Program-made: the position numbers and the translations under genes
Notes under the pieces: model-generated
What the model saw: only the letters and a program-made list of their open reading frames with translations
Databases searched by the model: none
What the model was told of the DNA's origin: nothing
In this document: one piece after another, positions 9,808 through 20,650 of the stretch
Numbering within the stretch: position 1 is the stretch's first letter
How the letters are laid out: each line of letters opens with the position of its first letter
Assembly (NCBI GenBank): GCA_951799445.1
Contig: OX637289.1
Coordinates: 48,646,264 to 48,710,263, forward strand
DNA: 64,000 nt
Source of the DNA: Pseudisothecium myosuroides
Lineage: Eukaryota > Streptophyta > Bryopsida > Hypnales > Lembophyllaceae
Direction of reading: 5' to 3'

Positions 9808-12671
9808 GTGACGATGGCTTTCCAACAACGCTTCATGCTGAATTGCGGAACATCATCTTCCCGTGAAGAGGTGCCACTGGGAATTGAAGAAGTAGACGTT
9901 GCTGATACTAGTAGCGGTGGTCTAGTGGAGGGGCTTGAGAGAAGACTTTCCAAGTCATTAGATAATCTGAATGAGAAGCATCCGGATCCCCTAGTGGCGG
10001 TCCTTGCTTGTGGTTGCTCTAGTATAGGCAAGGAGAATGTCGAGCCAGTACAACTTGACGGCATTCAAATAACAAAGCCCAAGCGAAAGTACGTGAGGAA
10101 ATCCAAAACGAGTCAATTACCTCAAAGTCACGATGTTCCACCCACGGGCAGCACTACCGGCGGTGTTCTTGATTCAGGAGATGTCAGTAGCGTGACTTTG
10201 CCGCGACTAAAGCGCAAGTACGTGAGGAAGCCACGTGAGGCCGCAGCTGCTCTTGGATAGACCAACAAAATTTCTCCAGTCAGTGCGCGGGGATCCGGAT
10301 CAACTGTATGCCGAGGTCGAGCAGGATGGCTCAACGTAAAGACCTCCGCGAATCACGGGAATGAGCAGGAGCAGAGCAATGAAGGGTCCCCACAGTCGGT
10401 GCCTGAAGATCTGTAGTCTTTTACGCCGCCTACTACCAGGTCGCAAGATGAGGTTCCTTGTCGGGTTCGCATGCCACTACGTGATTTGCAATGGGGTGGG
10501 GAAGTACTTCCCGTTCCTTGCCCGTTTGCAGTTGGAACGGTGGTGGGCGGGGACGAAGTAGTGGGAGGAACTGAGTTTGTGGAAGTGAATTTCGGGGCTT
10601 ACCTGGGGGTGCAATCCTTGCCGCGTCACGTCTGCCAAAGGTTGGAACCCAACCACAATCGCAACGATGGAAATGGGATCCTTGGTGGCTTTGATAATGT
10701 AGACAACGACTCCGCCGAGCCAGCACATGTTTGTGACGCTTTAGCAGGGTGGGAACTGGCAGACAGTGACTCCGTCCATAATTGGGATCCTGCCCTGTTG
10801 GATTGCAAAAGTGAATACAATGACTTTTCAAGTGGAGCAAGCTCCGTAGACATGCATGAGGATGATCACATGGCATTACTAGGCGAACTTGGCATGTATC
10901 AATGTGAATCTGAACCTGAGAGGCTGGATCTTGCAGAGAAGTATGCGGAGCACAACTAGCATGCCCGCATGTGGTCCTTGTTGCCCAGGCAATCTTTCGC
11001 AAGCAAGAAACCAGGACTATCGGAGGCTCTCCAACATGACGTCCTTATGGAGCCCATGGAGTACTTCTTGCTATTTTGGGATGAATGTTTGCAACGCAAA
11101 GTGGTACGGGAAAGCAATGACTATGCTAATTATATTGACCCAGTGATAGGGAAGCGGAAGGGTGGAGAATTAGCGGTAGCAACCATCACACTCAAAGAAT
11201 TTTGGGAGTTTACAGGTATTTGTTGTCTCATGGGGGTCAGGGCTCAACCCTCCATTCGTGATTATTGGCGAAGAGTTCACAAGGCCCTTTTCTGTGAGGA
11301 CATTGCTTCCACCATGTCAAGATGGCATTTCGAATACATACTTCGATGTCTGCACATGACCTCCAAAGAGAACTTTGTAATTGATAAGCGGAGCCCAGAA
11401 TACAACCCAATTGGAAAGTGCGGGTGGATCTTGGAGCACGTTCACTAGAAGAAATCTGCGTTGAACTCAACAAAAACTACCCCACGTGTTTGTTGAGTCC
11501 AACGCAAAATTTGCGTTTTCCTGTGCTGAAAAACGCAGATTTTGCGTTGGACTCAATAAATACGTGGGATAATTTTTGTTGAGTTCAACGCAGATTTCTT
11601 CTGGTGGTTCAAGCTCGATTCCAACAGTTTTAGAACATGTCCCCGTATGTTACCGTAGACGAGTGCATGGTGGCATACAACGGCCGGTTCTGCTCCTTCA
11701 AGCAATACTTACCTGCAAAGCGAATCACACATGGTATAAAGATTTGGGCTATGGCTTGCTCCGTCACTAGCTACGTATACCAGCTAGAGGTCTATGTTGG
11801 GAAAGAAAACACGAGCCTTCCTGAGGCAGCAGCTGCACACATCAGCATGGCGGGACAAGTGGTTGCTCGGTTGACAAAGGGCCTAGAAGGAATGTGGTAC
11901 ACTGTGACTTGTGACAATTACTTCACGTCCCCATACTTGTTTGATAATTTGCTGCGTCGTGGCTTCTATGTAGTTGGAACTGTCCGCAAGCAACGGAAGG
12001 GCTTCCCCACGAGCCTATGCATCAACCATGAGCAACCGCGGGGGACACTTCATACACGCGTACACAAAGATTTGAAGATGGCAGCAATCTATTGGCAAGA
12101 CACAAAAGGGGTTTGTTTCCTTTCCACAACAGCGGATCCCATGGTTTCCGGTGGAGTTGTCACCAGTAGAGTCTCTAGCCAGAGGATTGCGGAGGTGCCA
12201 ACATCACCAATTCAGCTTCAGTATTCCCAAACGATGGGTGGAGTTGATGTAGGCGACCAAAATCGGTCATACTATTCCACACAAATAGCCACAAAGAAAT
12301 GGTGGCACAGGGTTTACTTTTTCTACTTGGACTCTTCCATCGCCAATGCATTCACTATGCATAAAGAAACCACAAAGAGATTGGGTGAAAAACCTATCAA
12401 CCACAAGGAATTCTAGTTACGCATAGCATATGATCTAATGGGGCGACCTTATCGGGGTGTAGGTGCAAAGCTCCATGTTCCAGTAGCCAGGACGATTCCA
12501 ACTTGGCGCTGTCACATTGGCATTCACCACGTTCCCCGCAGAAGCCATCTTCGTTGGGTCTGCCACATCTGCAAGCGCCGCACGCAATGGATCTGCACTC
12601 AATGTGATGGTATTTGGTTGTGTACTTCACACTGCTTTGAGTTCTTTCACACTCACCCGATTGCTATGTAG
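9808..12671 (+). pseudogene. piggyBac transposase (DDE_Tnp_1_7), interrupted
   Basis: One reading frame runs through the region once a 164-bp insertion plus 3-bp duplication (11,443-11,609) is set aside. In order: a low-complexity basic leader with two KRKYVRK AT-hook-like motifs; an acidic segment; the piggyBac N-terminal domain (WDECLQRKVVRESNDYAN...); the catalytic core with VDECM, CDNYFTS and GGVDVGDQ, so all three catalytic Asp positions are present; and a C-terminal cysteine-rich finger (CHICKRRTQWICTQC...C...C). The frame is broken by TAG at 10,258, 10,414, 10,957, 11,631 and 12,414, and no TAA or TGA. The natural end is a TAG at 12,669. It would act in the nucleus to cut and paste the element. 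As written it cannot give a full product. Confidence 0.9.
11443..11606. mobile_element. 164-bp palindromic CACTA-type MITE inside the transposase
   Basis: Starts CACTAGAAGAAATCTGCGTT and ends with its near reverse complement, TTTCTTCTGGTG. Almost the whole element folds into one hairpin. It is flanked by GTT at 11,440-11,442 and GTT at 11,607-11,609, the 3-bp target duplication expected of CACTA elements. Taking out the MITE and one GTT returns the transposase to a single frame. Confidence 0.92.
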
Positions 12672-13902
12672 GGATATCTTCTTCGACCACCTTTTTGTAC
12701 TGGTGAATGTCGTGAAACTTTTCAATGATATTGTGGTTACTTGTCAGAGTTCCCAGACTATGGTTGTGAATTTGGTTACATGCAACCAGATCAGTAGTGT
12801 CTGCGTTTCAATAGTGTGTTCAAATCATGTGGAAACTGTTGCAGATGGCCATGAATGTTACTTGTCATGGGTTGAAATGGAGGCGGTTAGATGTCACAGG
12901 TCTGGAGTCAGATGTGTGGAATTCGGTTACATGTAGTTGGATGTGTTGTTTGAGTCGTGCTTCAATGCGTTGCATGGTTTGGTGGTTTCAGGGCGATACG
13001 GCAGCCATTAGTTTTTTAGTTGGAGGGTATGCTATTCTTCAAGCTTTGAAAAATAGCACATGGAAGCCATTTTGCTCTTGTCCGGAACTGTTGAAGGATA
13101 CACAGATGTTGAAGTTGTTTCTTAGAAATAGGTGTTGTTGAAAGCGCATGGATTGCACATTCTACATTTGAAGGCAGCCGGGGTCCCCAATTTTGATGTC
13201 TTGTGTTCAGAACTATGGATTGAGGTCGGCATGTGAGGCCTCAAGATTGAATTCAATTGAGGCTGCTGCATTTTTTTTTTGGCTATGTTGTTTCAAATTT
13301 CAGGGTATTTCAGGGTATTAGTATGTCTGGGCGTCCCTGCGAAGTGGATTCTTAGAGATCCAAAAGCATGGCCTGAAAACGATTGCAATGCATTTTCCAT
13401 TTGTTTTCAATTGCCTCGCCTTGTTGCACATCTGTGTCCGTCTGTGGAGCCTGAGTGGCAACAATTGGTTGTACAACCGCTCCGCTTCATGTGATTTTGT
13501 GTTGTGGCACTTGCATGTGGATAAGGTAGCAAATGGAAACTCCATGCTGGTGCTCCCAATTACTTCAAGTGTCCCCTACGTGCAATGATCACTATAAAAG
13601 ATGAACCACGTAGCTTCAAAATAAACCTAAAGAACTTTAGAGAAAGAAATACGGAGCTCATTGTAGGCAAGTTTGTCACATACCGAGAAACATACATACA
13701 AAAACAAAGATGATTTATAATCAACCAGATTGCAGTGTTTTTTGCCCAAAACTTCATGCCGACATCCTAAACCATGCAGCCCGCATCCATCAGTATGGTT
13801 CGATTTGTGGCAAGCGCCGTTTTTTGTTGGTAGGAACTACGTAGCCCATACGAGCATAGAACAATTTGCCCACCCCCCAAATCAACCACGGACATTAATG
13901 GA
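12672..13902. other. 3' non-coding part of the piggyBac element
   Basis: Moderately GC-rich at first, then AT-rich. Short ORFs on both strands have no recognisable motif. It runs to the right terminus near 13,890-13,906. Confidence 0.5.
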
Positions 13903-14715
13903 TTAGCCCCTAAGTGCCCAAGCGACCATATAAAGTCGATCTGAAATTTCAGGCTTATTTTGGTGTTGGCTAATTAAATTTGTTTGATCGGTTTAAATTT
14001 TTTTTCGAGCAGTTTTTAGGGTTAACTATTGAAAACTTTCATTTTTCATTGAAAAAGGTATATATTTGATTATTGAGAGGTCTGCAAAGCCATATATGTC
14101 CATTAGTGGAAGAATAAAGCTTGCTAATTTTACTTCATTTTCCAACTTTGAGCAATTTCATTTGATTTGAGATCTAAAAACTTATACTTATCCATTTGCT
14201 TTGAAAATGGTTTCAACTGAAAGAGTAAAGTGATTTCATGATTTTCACCATTGTAATTTTTTTAAAGAAAGTATTGATTTGGATTTATTTGTGATTTTTA
14301 TATTTAAAAAAATTTGCATCTCAACAAAGGCAAGGTGGATTGTGTACTGAGTTTAATAGCTTTTCGTGTAAAATTAAGTTTTTTGAAAGTGTATTTTAGG
14401 GTGCTAACACAATTTGTAGTTGTTCATGTCACCTCCAATCCCAAAAAACTTTTATATGTGCAAAATTTTGAAACATTGTGGAGAGGGACAACATACTAAA
14501 AATAGAAAATTTACATTTCTCTTGTTATAATCTCACAATTCTTATACAATTTTGCACTCAAAATTGGTATGTATACTAATAAGCAAGCTCTTTAAACATC
14601 CGTACGGTTGGAATTTGAAAAAAAAACAATTTGTTTCAATGGAGATAACTATAAACCAATGCTCTTTTTTCATAGTCAAAACACACTTGAAAAGGCTTGG
14701 GCATTTAGGGGTTAA
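13903..14715. mobile_element. Non-autonomous TTAA-type element (piggyBac-like MITE)
   Basis: Left end TTAG at 13,903 then CCCCTAAGTGCCCAAGC. The right end, in reverse complement, is TTAA (14,712-14,715) then CCCCTAAATGCCCAAGC. So there is a 17-bp inverted repeat with one mismatch, flanked by TTAA/TTAG. The interior is AT-rich without a gene. It abuts the piggyBac right end and shares its target-site tetranucleotide. Confidence 0.75.
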
Positions 14716-15177
14716 GAGATTTCAGTCAACGTTTGTAAAGAATTAAATCATCAAGAAAAATCTAACCTTATATCTAATGCAAATCATTCCCTAGTGCTTT
14801 ATTGAAAGGTTGTCTCATGTAGGCTTTTATGCCATCCATGGTTTAGCTAACTTGGTCAAAAAATTTTAATTCATCATTTAATAGTTTTGATTGGTGATCT
14901 TGACATCAATTTCAACAACATGGATATTGAAGAAGAGGAGCAAAAGCAACTTGAAGAGGTTTCATGATGCATTTTTGTGAAGTTCATTACTTTTTGAAAG
15001 TATACTCTATCAATTGCTTGCCAATGAAAATTATACAAGACATTCACGAACGTTGAAAAAAACCATAATAAACTAATTATGAACAATTACACCAAATATG
15101 GACAAATTCATAGTCCATAATTACCTAAAAAAAGAGAAAAACGTGATTAAAATGATGGAAAAGTGTTGGCAACCCAC
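14716..15177. other. AT-rich spacer
   Basis: Nothing supportable seen: no coding, RNA or terminal-repeat signal. Confidence 0.4.
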
Positions 15178-15707
15178 TGTGGGAGCTTTATTCCCACCCT
15201 TGGAATAAAGTGTACAGAATCGAGTTCTTAGTGTTTCGCTTACAGAAAATCCTATGGGTGTCTACAACGTATAATCCAGTTGCGTCTTCCAAGCAATGGA
15301 TCTTTGTGTTGTATGTCCTATTGCAAATTCCTTTTATGAAAATGACTAACCACGTGAAACAAATTGTTAGTTGAAATTGGGTTTTGGTTATGACAACCAA
15401 AATCCAAATAAAAAGGTGTTAGTCAATCAAAAAATTTAAATGGACCGATGTGTAGGGATGATTTTTCCCTTTCCAAAATGATAAAGTAATCCCAATTTGG
15501 CCTAAATCCTTAATGGATAACGGTGGATGAAGTTTTGACTCTAAACTAACTTAAAAACTTCATCCATCAATTGTGAGAGTTCTAACTACTGAAATCAATT
15601 GCAATTTTTTGTGTTATTTTCTAAATTTTATCTTCTTTCTAAGCCCTGATTTTGGTTTGCTTTGTTCAACTATGGTTGACTTTCATCCAATTCCTTGGTA
15701 ACTTTGG
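15178..15707 (+). repeat. Diverged LTR-like repeat head
   Basis: Begins TGTGGGAGCTTTATTCCC, with loop CACCCTT and GGAATAAAG after it. It aligns with the heads at 31,496 and 34,807, and further in shares 'cttccaagcaatggatctt' (15,283-15,304). Homology then fades into AT-rich sequence up to the TTAA element at 15,708. Confidence 0.6.
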
Positions 15708-16648
15708 TTAACCCCTAAAGGACCATTGTCCCTACGGGGGACAAATGCGTTTTTGGGCAGGTACCTACGGGCTGAAATTTTCTCCTGATTTTTTGAAACT
15801 TTTTTTGGAGGTAGAAAAATTGATTAGCTTCAAGGGAATGTAATTTTTTTTACAATCGGTGCCCGGGAAAAAAAGTTATGACCATATAAGCTCAAAACAG
15901 GCTACAGGGGACAGCTCGGGCAGCAAAAAAAAAATGGACAAAAATTTGAATTTTTTTTTTTAATATTTTTTTTCTCATAGGTTATATTTTTGGCTATCTG
16001 GAAAGCTTTGATTCATTTCATTTGACTTTGTTATGAGGAAGTTATGGACATTCTTGTTTTTCGGGCAGTTAGAGCATCTTCTTGAAAAAAATAATTTTAG
16101 GATTCATTTTTGAATGCAATTTTTCAAATTTTTCAATTTTCTTTTTTTTGCATGGTCTGATTTACTTGTTAGAACAATCCCACCATTGGGATTAGTGCAT
16201 TTTAATTCCATCTAAAATATATGAATATTTTAGATTTTCCTTCTATCTCGTACCTACATCTACTTAACAATTTTTTTAAGAATGATAAATAAGTTTTTTT
16301 TGAATTTTTTTTTTTCCTAGACTCTCAACTCAATTCTCCACTACAAGCATTAAAAGCTCAAAACTCTGTAGTGCAAAAATTTTAAGTTAAAAATGTTCAA
16401 AGTCAAAAAATCCAGTCCCGCAATGTGCTGAAAAACTTGTTTTTTCCACTTTAAACACAGATATCTTGCAATCTATGCGGTCAAAAATTCTGAAATTTTT
16501 TCCACACTTTTTTATACTAGTTAGGTGTAAGATCCTATGGTTAGATGTGAAAAAAAAACAATTTAAATTTTTCTTAACTCTTTGCTACAGAAATGACAGT
16601 TTTCAGTGTTTTTTGGCAGAAAAAAGGCCTCAGTCCTTTAGGGGTTAA
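15708..16648. mobile_element. Non-autonomous TTAA-type element (piggyBac-like MITE)
   Basis: TTAA (15,708-15,711) then CCCCTAAAGGACCATTG. The right end in reverse complement is TTAA (16,645-16,648) then CCCCTAAAGGACTGAGG. So there is a 12-bp perfect terminal inverted repeat with a TTAA duplication. The 933-bp interior is AT-rich and carries segments ('ggaaagctttgattcatt', 'atatcttgcaatctatg') that recur near 1-700, 22,080-22,500 and 62,300-63,060. No gene. Confidence 0.85.
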
Positions 16649-17577
16649 AACTTCTTTCTACTCTAAGTTTATGGATTTTTATCTAATTCCAAAGGTAAAG
16701 AAGGTGCTGGAATCTTGAGAATATTCTTCTCAAGGTTCTTAAGGTTCTAATTTTATGAAACTAAAGTTACTTTTCACTTCCTTGGTAAATTTTACTTACG
16801 GGATGATCTTTTATCATTGTCTGATTTACCAAGATCTCTCCGTAAATTCTTTTTACCTTCGGAATTGCAAAAAATCATTTTTTACTTTCACCTTTATCCT
16901 ATATTTTAATCTATGTTAATTTTCCTAATTGTTGTCAAATTTCAATAAGAATTCTACCAAGGTAATTTTCTATGGTTAAATTTTAGTTTACTTGAATGAA
17001 TTTTTGTGGAATGAAAGTGAAAATGGAAGCTTCACAAATGTACCTCTATAAAGACATCTTCCATGTTTGTTTGAATGGCTACCACGTCATCATGTTGAAC
17101 AACCTCCATTCCGATAATTTGAGAAATTGAAGTTGTGTCTCCACGTCTTGATGATGCTTTAAGTCCAAATACGTCTCCTGTATTTCTTTCCCTTTCTTCT
17201 TCCATCTCTTTTGAATGTTTTCTTTTTCTCTTTCTTCCCTAGATACTTTAAAGAAGAAAATCCTACCAAATCTAATCAACCTTCTAATTGCCAAATGCTT
17301 CCAATTTGCTTGGGAATCAAACAAATGGTTAAGGACAAAGCCCTTTTGGCATCTACTAACTAATAACTAGTTTCAAGAATATTTAGAAATCCACTATTCA
17401 TCTATTTGTTGTTTTCCTTTTGTCTTAAGCAAAGTCAAACCTTGATTAATGGATTCAAAATATTCCTAAATGGATGAACATCCTTCACTTTGAGCTTCAC
17501 TACAAAATGCACTTACCCCTCCTTTTGCACTTGTTTTGCCAATTGCGTTTTTTGGAGTTGCGGATGTGTTTCTATGA
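16649..17577. other. AT-rich gene-free sequence
   Basis: Pyrimidine-rich degenerate repeats of the 'taattctactttt' kind, like those in the LTR-like units. No gene seen. Confidence 0.4.
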
Positions 17578-18249
17578 GTGTTTCAATCTCCACCCTTGAG
17601 ACCAAACATACATACCCAGGTTCTGAATTAAACTTATAATCTACTGGTGAGGTGGTTGTACTAAACGAGTTGCCTTCCAAGTAATGAAGCTTTTTTACTA
17701 AATTCTACTTTATTGGTAAGGAATGACTAATAGAAGTTATAGGTTTTTTCCAAACAATTCTACTATCTAGCAACTTTGGAATTAAGTTTTTTTGGGCAAA
17801 GGCAAATTGCTTTAAGCTAAGTTGTTGAGCTCAATATTCTTTAGGTGGTTCTAGCCCTTCCTTGTTCCAAAGAGTCTCTTTTAAGTGAATTCTTATTAAT
17901 TTCTTACCAATTCCTATTCTTTGTTTTATTTTATTTTAATTTCCTTTCTTTTCTTTTCTTTTTTGTTTGTTTTTTATGCTTTTATAAATTATGGTTCTTT
18001 TCTCTAAGTGATTTTATTTGATCCCCCTTACCCTATTGGTAAAAGATTTTACTTTGGTAAAGTTAATTGGTTGTGAGTAATTTTGTTTTTAATTCTACTT
18101 CTACTTCTGATTAACTTCCAAGATACATTCTACCTCTAATTGGTAAAGGTTTTTTCCTCTGGATTATTTTATTTTATTATTATTCTCTAAATAATTTTAC
18201 CTTTGAATTTCTAAACACTACAAGAAAATGAGTGTTTTATGACTGCAAA

Positions 18250-19030
18250 ATATAACTGCGTTGAGTCATAAAATCTGAAAATATGACTCCGCCGGAAATC
18301 ACTGTAGATGACTCGTAATATGACTGCGCCCAGTCATTACCGACGAGTCATATTTTGCACCAGTCATATTTTCAGTCATATGGGTTTGGGGGTATAATTA
18401 ACCATATTTAGCCGTATTTTGCCAACGTGGCGTATATGTTGACTATCCTTGGAGGCTTGACTTTCTCATGACCTGCCCGGGTAAATAAAAAAAAGCCTAC
18501 GTGGAATACGACTTTGGAATATGACTCTGTTCAGTCATATTTTTGGCTGATGTTGAATATGACTGTAGTGAGTCATATTTTGGCTAATGCGGCATATGAC
18601 TACGGTGAGTCATATTTTTTGTTGATGCGGAATATGACTTTTGTGAGTCATATTTTTTGTTGACATAAGAAGTGACTCTTGTGAGTCATATTTTTGTTGA
18701 TGTGATGCGGAATATGACTTTTGTGAGTCATATTTTTTGTTGATATAAGAAGTGACTCTTGTGAGTCATATTTTTGTTGATGTGGAAAATGACTCTTGTG
18801 AATCATATTTTTTCTTGATGTAGAAAATGACTCTCATGAGTCATATTTACTACTCATATTTTTTGATTATTTGATTTATGACTCCTATGAGTCATATTTT
18901 TGGCTAATGTAATAGTTCACATAGAATATTACTAGTAATATTATGATTAAATGTAGTCATATTTTCAAAAGTATAGAGTTAATTTTTGGCATGACTTTGA
19001 GCACTATGTGACTACAGCCAGTCATATTTG
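18250..19030. repeat. Subterminal AGTCAT/ATGACT repeats of the CACTA element
   Basis: Many imperfect copies of units like 'aatatgacttttgtgagtca' followed by 'tattttttgttga', 30-50 bp apart, each an ATGACT...AGTCAT inverted pair. The mirror cluster at the right end lies at about 25,925-26,300. In characterised CACTA elements such arrays bind the TnpA-type protein. Confidence 0.75.
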
Positions 19031-19317
19031 GGCCAAGATTTTTTGTGAAATATGACTCAAGCAAATGATATATTTAAAATAAAAGACAGTCACATTTCTT
19101 AGATTTGTGTGAGTGGTTTGTAATTAGAATATGTGAGGTTTATAATAGCTTCAATCATAAATTATAGTCACATTTTTTATACATTCTAATTAAATGAACA
19201 TGATGCATTGCAATTATGCATCAATATGGATTAGTAGCTAAATAAGAGACTCCATCCAATTAAAAATGAGTACTTATGATTTTGAGATGCACAAGAGGCA
19301 ATTATATTAGAGAAATA

Positions 19318-19338
19318 CACTACAAGAAATAATGTGAC
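19318..19338 (+). mobile_element. Isolated second CACTA left terminus
   Basis: CACTACAAGAAATAATGTGA repeats the left terminal sequence inside the larger element. No partner CTTGTAGTG with matching flank was found nearby, so it is probably the stump of an older nested element. Confidence 0.45.
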
Positions 19339-20016
19339 TTTTCTCAATGACATTTATTTGTCACTAACACAAAACATATCACAATGACACTCTATAAATG
19401 TATCTTTTCACACGCTTATAGGACCTATATTCCTTACAAAAATGTGAAGATGTTGCCTCTTTGGTGTTGCAAGTAGCCTTCAATAACTTCATTTCAGTTT
19501 GGTGCCTACATGTACAATCAAGGAGGTTAATTTGTAGTGAATGAACAATATAGTTCAACCTTTAAAGTTTCAAGACAACACAAAATATGAAGCATAAGTT
19601 TAAGATAAGAAAGAGCCATAACCACTATATCTCTAGAAATCGCAAATAAATAGGAAGAAAGAATAACAATGGTTATAGAGAGAACAAGAAACAATAGGCG
19701 GCAAGTGCTAAGAGGTAAGATGCAACAAAAAGCAAGAATGAAGATGCAACAAGAAGCAACAAGAAGCAACAAGAAGCACAAGTTAAGATGCAAGAAATTG
19801 CAACAAATAACAAGAAAAAGTAAGAACTAAGATGCACTAAAAAGCATTAGGAAGCATGAATTAGTATGCAACAACAAGAAATTAAAAGCAAACAACAAAG
19901 AAGCAACAAGAGGAAACAAAAAACAAAAAACAAAAACTAAGAGGTAACAAGAGGACACTAAAAGCAAAGAGCAAGAACTAAGAGGCAATAAGAGGCAAAA
20001 GCTAGTAAGCAACAAG

Positions 20017-20405
20017 ATGCAAGAATTAAGAAGCAAAAACAAACAAGATCTAAAAGGTATTAATAAGAAGCAAAATCTAAGAAGCAACAAGAAACAAGAG
20101 CTAAAAGGTAACAAGAAGCAAAACCTAAGAGGCAACAAGAAACAAGAAATAAGAACTAAGAAACAACAACAAACAAGAACTAAGAAACAACAACAAACAA
20201 GAACTAAGAGGCAACAACAAACAAGAACTAAGAAACAACAACAAAAAAGAGCTAAGAAACAACAACAAACAAGAACTAAGAGGCAACAACAAACAAGAAC
20301 TAAGAAACAACAACAAAAAAGAGCTAAGAAACAACAACAAACAAGAACTAAGAGGCAACAACAAACAAGAACTAAGAAACAACAACAAAAAAGAGCTAAA
20401 AGAAG
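20017..20405. repeat. 24-bp minisatellite with 72-bp higher-order period
   Basis: Unit 'aagaactaagaaacaacaac' plus 'aaac'. Within 20,150-20,400 the sub-units alternate (gaactaagaaac, gaactaaGGgac-like, gaGctaagaaac) so that every third unit matches. Looser versions start near 19,700. Long ORFs on both strands here are Lys/Gln or Leu/Cys repeats and are not genes. Confidence 0.85.
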
Positions 20406-20421
20406 CAAAAATAGCCAAATG

Positions 20422-20650
20422 GCGGCTAGGGTTTTAAAACCTTAAAGTAGTGGCGGCTAGGGTTTCAAAACCCTAAATTAGTGGCGGCTAGGGTTTTAAA
20501 ATCCTAGTCATGTGACTTGTTCCAGTCATGCATATGACTAGCTCTAGTCATGTGACTTGTTCCAGTCATGCACATGACTTGCTCTAGTCATGTAGCTTGT
20601 TTTAGTCATGTACATGATTGGCTCTAGTCCTGGAACTTGCTTCAATCATG
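20422..20650. repeat. 31-bp and 40-bp tandem repeats
   Basis: Three 31-bp units of 'ggcggctagggtttYaaaac' followed by 'cctaaaNtagt' (20,422-20,506). Then about three and a half 40-bp units 'agtcatgtgacttgttccag' plus 'tcatgcacatgacttgctct' (20,507-20,650). The second set carries the same AGTCATG/CATGACT motif as the element's ends. Confidence 0.85.

Larger units (their letters stand above)
8658..13906 (+). mobile_element. piggyBac-type DNA transposon, decayed
   Basis: The left end is TTAA at 8,658-8,661 followed by CCCATTAAGGACTGG. The matching right end reads, in reverse complement, TCCATTAATGTCC next to TTAG at 13,903-13,906, taken as a mutated TTAA. piggyBac elements insert at and duplicate TTAA and have CCC-type ends. 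Inside lies a piggyBac transposase frame (9,808-12,671). About 1.15 kb on the left and 1.2 kb on the right are non-coding. The right boundary is less certain than the left. Confidence 0.65.

Noticed and set aside
9808..12671. Genome-wide reassignment of TAG to an amino acid
   Set aside because: TAG ends the 302-aa gene of the 9.2-kb element sensibly, and the long host frame shows no internal TAG. Transposon decay is the simpler explanation.
19527..20445. Long ORFs on both strands (Lys/Gln/Arg-rich and Leu/Cys-rich)
   Set aside because: Translation of a simple minisatellite in several frames. No start context, introns or domain.
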